NCBI GenBank assembly: GCA_041662605.1
Contig: JBAZSD010000043.1
Location: 1 to 20,128 of the forward strand
Length of the DNA stretch: 20,128 nucleotides
Source: Desulfomonilaceae bacterium
Lineage (GTDB): Bacteria; Desulfobacterota; Desulfomonilia; Desulfomonilales; Desulfomonilaceae
Direction of reading: 5' to 3'
Part shown: positions 14,165 through 20,128 of the stretch, piece after piece
How the letters are laid out: each line of letters begins with the position of its first letter
Position numbering within the stretch: the stretch's first letter is position 1
Notes under the pieces: generated by a model
The model's input: the letters and a program-made list of their open reading frames with translations, nothing else
Database searches by the model: none
What the model was told of the DNA's origin: nothing
Position numbers and translations under genes: made by a program

Positions 14165-14674
14165 CTAACGTCCGGAATCCAATATTCGTTTTTCCGATAA
14201 ATTCGCTTTTTCCATATAAGAATTGTAAACAAGCCACTCCTGCAATTCACAAAGTCCTGCCTTTTTAATGTAACCAATATTCGTTATGTCAATTTTGCAG
14301 TTACAATCCGGTTCCAACAGTTTAAATTCTATCAAGTCGCCGGGTAAAACCATGAAAAGCTCTCTAGTTGAGTGGTGGACTGCTTCAATCATACCTTGAT
14401 CTTTTATTTCCCAGAAGCCTTTGAACGTAAAGTGCTTATAGGAAAAAAATCTCCTCCTGAAAGAAGACTCGTCAATTCTCTGGTGAGTGATCGACCATAT
14501 ACCGGGACAAGTGGCCCTAAAAATAACCCCACCAGAGAAACCCAATTGCACAGGTTTATCTGTACAGGTAATTTCAATTGAATTTTGAAGGGGAAAAGGC
14601 TGTCCGGCATTTGCTCCAGTGGCCACAAAATTCAAAACTATCAAGGATGCTACAATAGATATATTTTTGATCAT
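14165..14674 (-). CDS. Small secreted Cys-containing protein in the B12 operon
   Basis: A 169-residue protein with a clear Sec signal (cleavage likely after ANA, residue 23) and mature cysteines at about 37, 56, 124, 126 and 142, including a CNC pair. Segments such as DKPVQLGFSGGVIF and LPGDLIEFKLLEP look like beta strands of a compact periplasmic or surface domain. I do not recognise the family. GGAGGTG sits just before the ATG. It lies 18 nt after the TonB-dependent receptor gene and 42 nt before cbiZ, so it is almost certainly co-expressed. A corrinoid-binding or receptor-accessory role is an inference from this placement alone. Confidence 0.78.
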   Translation of the reverse strand: MIKNISIVASLIVLNFVATGANAGQPFPLQNSIEITCTDKPVQLGFSGGVIFRATCPGIWSITHQRIDESSFRRRFFSYKHFTFKGFWEIKDQGMIEAVHHSTRELFMVLPGDLIEFKLLEPDCNCKIDITNIGYIKKAGLCELQEWLVYNSYMEKANLSEKRILDSGR

Positions 14675-14692
14675 ATTTGCACCTCCGCCTTT

Positions 14693-17149
14693 TCAGAATG
14701 TAGTCAGGTTACGCATCCAGGTCGCCGCCCCCTGGGCCGATGAAAATCCATCAGTAACTGAACCGTATAGCCTCTGACGCATTCTTGTGAGATCTGAGAT
14801 GGTGGGCATTCTCATCTTGTCGAAATCCAGCTTGGTTTTCAGACCAAAAAAATACGTCCTGCCGGGGGCCGAATAATATTGGATATCAAATGGGGCCGTA
14901 TAGTATGAAGCATAGGAACCCTGAGGGGAATATTGGCGGTCACTGAAATTCCTGACTCCAAAATACAGTTCTGCCAGACCATCCCAGAATTTCTGCGAAA
15001 AACTTATGTCTCCCCATTTCGAGGCCTCGAGGTCAGGCTGTTCGTTGAATACGTCATTCAACAGAAAACGGCTCCCCACATAATGATACGCTATCATGCC
15101 GGAGAAACCCCATTCCCTGTTGTCGTAAATTAGCTCCACGTTGGCCATATCACTGGGATTTAAGCTGAGCCATTTGTCAAGCGTCGTTCGTCGTAGAGTG
15201 TCAGTAGTTTGCCAGTTGTGACCAAAGTAAACCTTCTGTCTGGTGTAGTTGGATTTTACTTTCCAGCGGGGCGTTATCCTTATCAACGATTCAATCTCAA
15301 CCCCTGAGTGTGAAACATTCGGAACATTGATGTTCCTGCTTTTTCCTCCCTTTGCAGGATCCGGGTCAGGCCCCCAGTAAATTTCGTTGTTCATGTCCAG
15401 TTCATAATATGTAGCGCCAACAAAGATGTTCCGTGTGAACCAGTGTCTGATTCCTACTTCTTCCAGAGTGCCGTCTTCCGGTTGCAACAGCCAGATGGGG
15501 TCAGGATGACTTCCCCAACCGCCCCACCCCAGATTGATCATGTCATCGAAATTTGGGAATCGATATGGCGTGGAATGCTTGAAGTAAATGTCGGAACCCA
15601 GTTCGCGATCATATACAAAACCAAGACCGTACTGGGCAGCGCTCTTGTTGGGGTTGATCCGGCCCCTTACCGTGCCGGTGCTATAAATTGACTCTGAATA
15701 TAAATCCTTCAAATCATAGTCTTCTATTCGGTATCCAAGAGTAAGAATAAGCCGGTCCCAGAATCGTGTCTGGTTCATCATCCAGTAACCGACTAAATCT
15801 CGATCAACTTTTGTCGATCCAGAATGGGTAAGGCCATAATTCCAGGTAGGCAAGGATGAAATGATGCGAGATTCCCTAACGAATCTGCCGCTTGAATAGT
15901 CCAATCCCAGGGTTAGGTCGTTGCGGAGAAAGGAGTATCGGTCGGTGCGGGTATATTTGAAATACAGGCTTGAGTCTGTCCACCGTTGGTCGGAACTTGA
16001 ACCCCAGCCAAAATAGAATGGGATGCTTCGATTATATGTACGCCCCGCCCATGTGATCTCAAGATTTCCAAGATTCTCCCCTGTGTAAAAAAGTTTGACC
16101 ATGGAGAAATTGTCTCCACGATGCTCTGGGGGATCGTCAAACGCTCGGTATCCGTAAGCATCAGCTCTTATATCCCTGATATCCCTACGTTGCCATCTAT
16201 CCTTGTCTATTCCAAAGTAATTTGGCACATTCTGGTCTGAAATCAGATGGCTAACATCGAGCGTCAAATTAGGCGAGATTTTCCAGTTCAGGCTCCCATA
16301 AACGTTCATTAGAGACCATGGACCAGGTCGCGAAATTGGCTCGTCGTAGTCGTTGTTTCCGTAATAGGTTCTCCAACCTTGCTCATTATACCTGCCCATG
16401 AATATACCTAGCGCTAGAGAGTCCTTAATGATGTTTGTCGCCGCCCACTCTCTATCCTGGCCCCAGGAACCGGCCTCGGCTCCAAAATAAGTTCCCGGAT
16501 TTAGCCGGGGTTTCTTGAGAATGATATTTATTGAACCCCCTATGGCCTTATCTCCAAATGGAATTGTCCCATCACTTCTCAACACTTCAACACGTTCAAT
16601 AAGTTCCGGGAATATGAAATTGGTGTTGCTTTCGGTTCTCGGCATATTCAGGTTGGCCCCATCCCACAACAAAGAGGTTCTATTGGTCGTCTCATTGCTA
16701 AAACCCCTTATTGCTATGGGCGCGTCAAAGGCGTTACCGGAAAACCCTCCCATTGAAAACACACCCGGCTGCCCCTGGACCACATCCGAAAGACCGGTCC
16801 TACCTAGAGCTGTCACCCCTCTATTTTCAATGACACTTATAGCTGCCGGAACTGCGGCGATGTTCTGTGGTTGACCGGTAGCGGAAACTACCTCCGACCT
16901 GGTAGGGGCAAAGTCTGAAAAGGGTTGTCCTGAAGGTATGGGGTCCCCGTATCCGAATCCTTCCTCTGACCTCGCTGCTCGGGATGCGCCACCTGCCGCC
17001 GGCGCCTGGACCTGCACACTTGGCAGTTGTTCGGACGGAACCGAAGCCGAATCCTGGGCCAGGCCTAGGTCAAACGCTAATAGGCTCAGGAATAATGCCA
17101 CGACAACTTTGATTGAGGTTTCAGGAATATGCTTATAACTAATTCTCAT
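14693..17149 (-). CDS. TonB-dependent outer-membrane receptor, probable corrinoid transporter
   Basis: An 818-residue receptor with a signal peptide (about 1-31, cleavage after LAQ or nearby). A candidate TonB box lies near LPSVQVQAP (42-50), followed by a long linker. The plug domain spans about 95-215 (IAIRGFSNETTNRTSLLWDG; PELIERVEVLRSDG; GDKAIGGSINI), and a 22-strand-type barrel follows, closing at GRTYFFGLKTKLDF. Another 42 residues (777-818) follow this usual C-terminal end, again finishing in Phe. At 818 residues it is much larger than E. coli BtuB (about 600). Corrinoid uptake is inferred from the riboswitch, cbiZ and the convergent btuFCD, not from ligand residues. Iron-chelate uptake is the main alternative. 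Confidence 0.88.
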   Translation of the reverse strand: MRISYKHIPETSIKVVVALFLSLLAFDLGLAQDSASVPSEQLPSVQVQAPAAGGASRAARSEEGFGYGDPIPSGQPFSDFAPTRSEVVSATGQPQNIAAVPAAISVIENRGVTALGRTGLSDVVQGQPGVFSMGGFSGNAFDAPIAIRGFSNETTNRTSLLWDGANLNMPRTESNTNFIFPELIERVEVLRSDGTIPFGDKAIGGSINIILKKPRLNPGTYFGAEAGSWGQDREWAATNIIKDSLALGIFMGRYNEQGWRTYYGNNDYDEPISRPGPWSLMNVYGSLNWKISPNLTLDVSHLISDQNVPNYFGIDKDRWQRRDIRDIRADAYGYRAFDDPPEHRGDNFSMVKLFYTGENLGNLEITWAGRTYNRSIPFYFGWGSSSDQRWTDSSLYFKYTRTDRYSFLRNDLTLGLDYSSGRFVRESRIISSLPTWNYGLTHSGSTKVDRDLVGYWMMNQTRFWDRLILTLGYRIEDYDLKDLYSESIYSTGTVRGRINPNKSAAQYGLGFVYDRELGSDIYFKHSTPYRFPNFDDMINLGWGGWGSHPDPIWLLQPEDGTLEEVGIRHWFTRNIFVGATYYELDMNNEIYWGPDPDPAKGGKSRNINVPNVSHSGVEIESLIRITPRWKVKSNYTRQKVYFGHNWQTTDTLRRTTLDKWLSLNPSDMANVELIYDNREWGFSGMIAYHYVGSRFLLNDVFNEQPDLEASKWGDISFSQKFWDGLAELYFGVRNFSDRQYSPQGSYASYYTAPFDIQYYSAPGRTYFFGLKTKLDFDKMRMPTISDLTRMRQRLYGSVTDGFSSAQGAATWMRNLTTF

Positions 17150-17187
17150 GAGACTGTTACTCCATTACTTAGAGACCGACGGTAAAG

Positions 17188-17694
17188 TTACGGCCTGGGC
17201 GACCGACCATATGAGTAAGGTCCGTTGGGATTATCCCGAAACAGGTCCCCAAACCAGCGGTCGTCCCGGGCGATGGCCCCGGGGATATTAACAAGCCCCT
17301 GCAGGAGATTATTTGGCTCTACCGGTGGTAATCTATGTTCCTGTACTAATTGAGGCGGCAGTTGAAACCCTCCGCATCCGTTGGCAGCCTTACGTGGCAA
17401 GGGTCCGACAACAGGACACTGCGGAGCGCATGGCATTGAGCGATTTACAGGCAAGACAGCTTCAATCGCCCTGAACGGTAACTGAATCGTCGCCTTAAGA
17501 AGCCCTACAGCATTGATCACAATACTTCTGACGGGACCTTCTTCCTTGTAAGTTAAGGGGACTAACTTGGGTTCACAGGACGAGGGAAATGTTTGGCAGC
17601 TCTGAGGAACGTCGCCAGCCAACGCTTCCGGAAAGCCACTTGTAACCAGAAAAAATGAAAAAATCATAATCAGGCTTAATGGTAGACGAAACAT
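17188..17694 (-). CDS. Small secreted Cys/Pro-rich protein, first gene of B12 operon
   Basis: A 168-residue protein with a strong signal peptide (MFRLPLSLIMIFSFFLVTSG, cleavage likely after ALA at residue 26). The mature part is proline-rich with cysteines at about 33, 40, 89, 93 and 107, a CAPQC pair, and a hydrophobic stretch near 58-82 that may associate with membrane. I do not recognise it. The start at 17694 is chosen because GGAGGTC lies directly upstream; a longer frame to 17766 has no ribosome site. It follows the second cobalamin riboswitch and precedes the receptor gene by 38 nt. An accessory role in outer-membrane corrinoid uptake is plausible but unproven. Confidence 0.75.
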   Translation of the reverse strand: MFRLPLSLIMIFSFFLVTSGFPEALAGDVPQSCQTFPSSCEPKLVPLTYKEEGPVRSIVINAVGLLKATIQLPFRAIEAVLPVNRSMPCAPQCPVVGPLPRKAANGCGGFQLPPQLVQEHRLPPVEPNNLLQGLVNIPGAIARDDRWFGDLFRDNPNGPYSYGRSPRP

Positions 17695-17921
17695 CTTGAC
17701 CTCCGATTTTGAAAAACAAAAGCTGCAGAACGTGTAACGACTTGATTTAATTCTGTTTATATCCATACATGCTCAACAAACAACTCATCTGCGCCAAACT
17801 CATGACTGATTTGACGAGCGATTGTTGGACCCCATTGTGACGCAAGGCCAAACTTGACTTGGTTATGTAAAGGTGGGAAAATAATGGGAAAGGGAAAAGT
17901 GAACCATTCCCCATCTGCCTT

Positions 17922-17959
17922 GGGTTCCGTTGCAGCGGAACCCGAGGTCCCCAGACCTC
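17922..17959 (-). other. Two adjacent perfect hairpins in the post-riboswitch leader
   Basis: GGGTTCCG (17922-17929) pairs with CGGAACCC (17936-17943). Directly next to it GAGGTC (17944-17949) pairs with GACCTC (17954-17959). They lie just downstream of the riboswitch terminator on the minus strand, within the leader of the receptor operon. No U tract follows on that strand. They may stabilise the mRNA or shape the antiterminated leader. Confidence 0.55.
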
Positions 17960-17969
17960 ACTGTTTTGT

Positions 17970-18007
17970 CAAATAAAAAGCCCTCCCACCTGTACGGTGA
18001 AAGGGCT
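17970..18007 (-). terminator. Terminator of the second cobalamin riboswitch
   Basis: On the minus strand a 12-bp stem (AGCCCTTTCACC arm, two wobble pairs; plus-strand span 17979-18007) has a 5-nt loop and is followed by TTTTATTT. It is placed between the aptamer and the first gene, as expected for attenuation. Confidence 0.85.
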
Positions 18008-18065
18008 TGGCACGATTCCATATTCCCTTCCCTGCCCGCGCAGGTTTTTTTAGGGTTCGGAACAT

Positions 18066-18205
18066 ACCCAGGTGTTCTGGCTTCCGTTTCAACCTACTCT
18101 CCGTGTCGTCCAGAGGACTCTCCTCTGACTTATCACGGATTTCGTCCACGGTCACAGTTGCGGGGCAGCGACGGTGTCGCACCGTCTTCCCCTGGAGAAT
18201 TCCTA
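18066..18205 (-). promoter_or_regulatory. Cobalamin riboswitch (upstream of receptor-cbiZ operon), divergent variant
   Basis: Read on the minus strand it shows CAGGGGAAGACGGTGCGA, GTCGCTGCCCCGCAACTGTGA, GGACGAAATCC, AAGTCAGAG, then GGAAGCCAGAACACCTGG. The core and the B12-box region are recognisable, but the box reads AACACCTGG where AAGACCTGCC is usual, and the GCCACTG segment is altered. The operon it controls contains cbiZ and a TonB-dependent receptor. Edges are approximate. Confidence 0.88.
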
Positions 18206-18234
18206 ATATATTTTCTTGTACATTATCCGGCAGT

Positions 18235-18264
18235 AGTTTAGATTATCTTTCTGCGGGATGTCAA
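18235..18264 (-). promoter_or_regulatory. Promoter of the second riboswitch transcript
   Basis: On the minus strand a perfect -35 TTGACA (18259-18264) is followed after 18 bp by TAAACT (18235-18240, 4 of 6). The start point would be near 18228, just upstream of the aptamer. I see no terminator between the phosphatase stop and this promoter. Confidence 0.6.
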
Positions 18265-18340
18265 ACTTTTTGTTCGCTCGGAAACATCATGGACGAGTCA
18301 TCTCTGCGGAAGATTGCTTCATACTCGATGTTTGATTTGG

Positions 18341-19765
18341 TTACAGCGCTGGTTTGGGTATAGACACGTTCAGTAGTTCTGCCATTTTCTTGGCTATATC
18401 CGTGTTGTCATAAGTTCCCAAAAACTGCTTTTCCCCAGGACCAATCGCTTTGGTGCCGACAGGTTTTCCGGTATGGCCGAATGTAGTCCACTCCACTTTA
18501 GCGCGCTGACTTGTTATCGTACTCAGAGCGTTTAGGGTCGCATACTTGGCAAACTTGCCACTTTTGGCGGTGTCTCCGCTCCCCGAAGCTTTGTCCTCAA
18601 CTGCTTTCGTTTGATAGTTTCTAAGTAATTCGGCTTCCTCTTCCGTCAATCTCAACCCTGCGGATTTCAATATCGCGTCTTGATGCCTGGGGTCCGTCTC
18701 GATCCTGTTTTCAAGGTAAAACAGACTCCGCCTTATTGGTTCAAGTGGGACAGGATCAATGGTGAATTCAGTTCCCTCCAATTGAGTCAACCCACCGGTT
18801 TCGTGGTCCGCCGTCACTATTACCAGCGCATCAGGGTGGATCTTTTGATAATTCAAAGCAACTCCTACGGCTGCGTCAAAATCCAGGATGTCGCTTATCA
18901 TTGTCTTGATGTCATGAGTGTGGCAGGCATGATCAATGCGCCCACCTTCGATCATGATGAAGAAACCTTTAGGATTTTTCGCTACGATTGAAAGCGCTGT
19001 TTGGGTCATCTCAGCGAGACTGGGCTGATTAGAAAAAACAGGATTGTTTTCACGATCAACTGCATAGGCCATGTTTCCATTAGCAAACAATCCAAAAAGT
19101 TTATCGACTGTTTTTGGATTCACGGCTTTCAGTTCCGAGGCATTTGTTATGTACTCATAACCCCTGCCTTCCATTTGTTCAATGACATCCTTCTGATCCT
19201 TCCTCTTGCTACCATTTTGATTTGATGGGGCAAAATACGACCACCCCCCGCCTAGGATCACGTCAGGCGAGAAATCCGGCAGTTGTTCTGCAATGTAGGC
19301 TTCCTGGTCGCGACGTGGAGATCTACTGTATACTGCTGCCGGTGTCGCGTCGGTCAACCGGGAAGTACTTACAATCCCCACAGACAATCCGGCTCTCTTT
19401 GCGGCATCTGCGACGTTAGAAACCTTTCTTCCATCAGGTAAGATGTTCAATTGACCAGTGTTCGTCTTGTAACCTGAATAAAGAGCTGTCGCTGCCGCAG
19501 CGGAGTCCGTGACTTCAGAATTGGCCGCGTGCGTTGTGGTAAGTCCGGATGTCCGAATAGAATCGATCGCCAGATCCCTTTCCAAGACACGCTTTGCATA
19601 CATATCGGCTGACTTGACCTGATTGATCCCCATCCCGTCTCCTATGAGAAGGATAACGCCTTTGGCTCTCTCAAGGCCATTCGACTCAGCATAAGCGACG
19701 AGGTTGACTGCAAACACAAGGACGACAGCTATTGTCGCAACTATATGCCTTCTCAATGTACTCAC
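18341..19765 (-). CDS. phoA: Alkaline phosphatase, PhoA family
   Basis: A 474-residue periplasmic enzyme that releases phosphate from organic monoesters. It has a signal peptide (about 1-26, AYA end) and the metal site LIGDGMG (Asp43 in IGDGMG). The nucleophile serine lies in VTDSAAAATAL (Ser88). Further metal ligands are in IEGGRIDHACHTHD and TADHETGG, and a final ligand is in TFGHTG. These are the expected PhoA positions, with two zinc sites and one magnesium site. The start is GTG at 19765, with AAGGGAAG a few bases before it; this is the only evident start codon with a ribosome site. No pho box is recognised upstream. It stands on the same strand as the B12 receptor operon, but a separate promoter and riboswitch lie between. 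Confidence 0.93.
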   Translation of the reverse strand: MSTLRRHIVATIAVVLVFAVNLVAYAESNGLERAKGVILLIGDGMGINQVKSADMYAKRVLERDLAIDSIRTSGLTTTHAANSEVTDSAAAATALYSGYKTNTGQLNILPDGRKVSNVADAAKRAGLSVGIVSTSRLTDATPAAVYSRSPRRDQEAYIAEQLPDFSPDVILGGGWSYFAPSNQNGSKRKDQKDVIEQMEGRGYEYITNASELKAVNPKTVDKLFGLFANGNMAYAVDRENNPVFSNQPSLAEMTQTALSIVAKNPKGFFIMIEGGRIDHACHTHDIKTMISDILDFDAAVGVALNYQKIHPDALVIVTADHETGGLTQLEGTEFTIDPVPLEPIRRSLFYLENRIETDPRHQDAILKSAGLRLTEEEAELLRNYQTKAVEDKASGSGDTAKSGKFAKYATLNALSTITSQRAKVEWTTFGHTGKPVGTKAIGPGEKQFLGTYDNTDIAKKMAELLNVSIPKPAL

Positions 19766-20002
19766 TTTCTTCCCTTTAGAGGTTGTATCTATGATCCGGA
19801 TTGACCAACTCTAATAATTCTAACATTAGAGTAAATTAGTTCTTGTACTTCATTTTTCCAATCATTTTTCACTGGATGAAAGTCTGTAAGAAATCCGCTC
19901 TGCCCCTGAGTTTATCCAGAAATGATTTTCTCGTTTTTGAGTCGTGCTAATTCTACGATCTTCTATTCAAGATTACCCAAAATAGTCAACTGATGGCCAA
20001 AT
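19766..20002. other. Region upstream of phoA with an inverted repeat
   Basis: No gene is seen. A perfect 8-bp inverted repeat, ACTCTAAT (19808-19815) with ATTAGAGT (19825-19832) and a 9-nt gap, lies 43 nt before the phoA start and may be an operator. I could not pick a convincing promoter. The sequence is AT-rich. Confidence 0.4.
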
Positions 20003-20128
20003 CCAAAATCCACCACGCGATTTTGGCGGGGAGTGATTCTCGGCTTTTTCACGACCGTTGGAGGGCTAGCCTTGGTTTTTCGTCGGGTCGACAGACCCAA
20101 GACTCAACTTTTTAAGGGTCTGTATCCT
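20003..20128 (-). repeat. Right copy of 126-bp terminal inverted repeat
   Basis: Exact reverse complement of 1-126. Just inside the exact match the two ends remain loosely similar: TGCCTAAACC on the left, read inward to outward, against TGGCCAAATCC on the right. This suggests a diverging repeat family rather than a pure technical duplication. Confidence 0.9.

Noticed and set aside
17930..18363. Plus-strand frames of 103 and 118 codons
   Set aside because: Both run antisense through the second riboswitch, its terminator and the hairpins; codon content is not protein-like.
1..20128. The whole window as a composite transposon or a linear replicon with terminal repeats
   Set aside because: The end repeats look like transposon ends at first sight, but there is no transposase, integrase, replication gene or target duplication. 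An assembly stop at a dispersed repeat explains them more simply.
1..20128. CRISPR arrays, rRNA genes, intact tRNA genes, insertion sequences
   Set aside because: I looked for spaced direct repeats, rRNA landmarks, full cloverleaf patterns and transposase motifs and saw none beyond the tRNA-like remnant at 1461-1495.

Overview
The window reads as a complete contig of an anaerobic, diderm, corrinoid-dependent bacterium. It is most likely a deltaproteobacterial (Desulfobacterota/Desulfomonile-like) lineage. That guess rests on the gene mix: a two-CW cysteine-rich protein, a winged-helix/polyferredoxin protein, glycine-tailed RRM proteins, a CbiZ salvage enzyme and a large TonB-dependent receptor. 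No 16S rRNA or taxonomic marker is present. Both ends carry the same 126-bp sequence in inverted orientation (1-126 and 20003-20128), so the contig probably stops at a dispersed repeat.

Left region (1-7.7 kb). An RRM RNA-binding protein gene (385-678, +) and rpsU (1036-1239, +) face a leftward three-gene operon. That operon encodes a thiamine-diphosphate enzyme of the acetolactate synthase superfamily, a carboxymuconolactone decarboxylase/AhpD-fold protein and a COG1237-type metallo-beta-lactamase-fold hydrolase (4807 to 1507, -). Next come a small two-CW protein (5304 to 5044, -), a divergent MarR regulator with a perfect 14-bp operator-like palindrome in its promoter, a winged-helix protein with two [4Fe-4S] ferredoxin motifs, and a second RRM gene (7622 to 7290, -). 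The two RRM genes share an almost gap-free leader of about 200 nt. Conserved blocks sit at the same distance from each start codon, and each leader lies behind its own sigma70-type promoter. I consider this the most likely undescribed regulatory element in the window.

Right region (8.0-18.3 kb). After a membrane protein of unknown function there is a vitamin B12 uptake and salvage island made of two convergent transcription units, each behind its own cobalamin riboswitch with a terminator. The rightward unit is tonB-btuF-btuC-btuD (9109-12957). The leftward unit (17694 to 12974) encodes a small secreted Cys/Pro-rich protein, an 818-residue TonB-dependent outer-membrane receptor, a second small secreted Cys-containing protein, and CbiZ adenosylcobinamide amidohydrolase with an extra C-terminal region. 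The two units end 16 nt apart. Together they predict capture of corrinoids at the outer membrane, TonB energisation, periplasmic hand-over to BtuF, import by BtuCD, and remodelling through cobyric acid by CbiZ. The two small secreted proteins are the unexplained parts.

Right edge (18.3-20.1 kb). A PhoA-family alkaline phosphatase gene lies upstream of, and on the same strand as, the second riboswitch. About 240 bp with no gene then precedes the right-hand end repeat.
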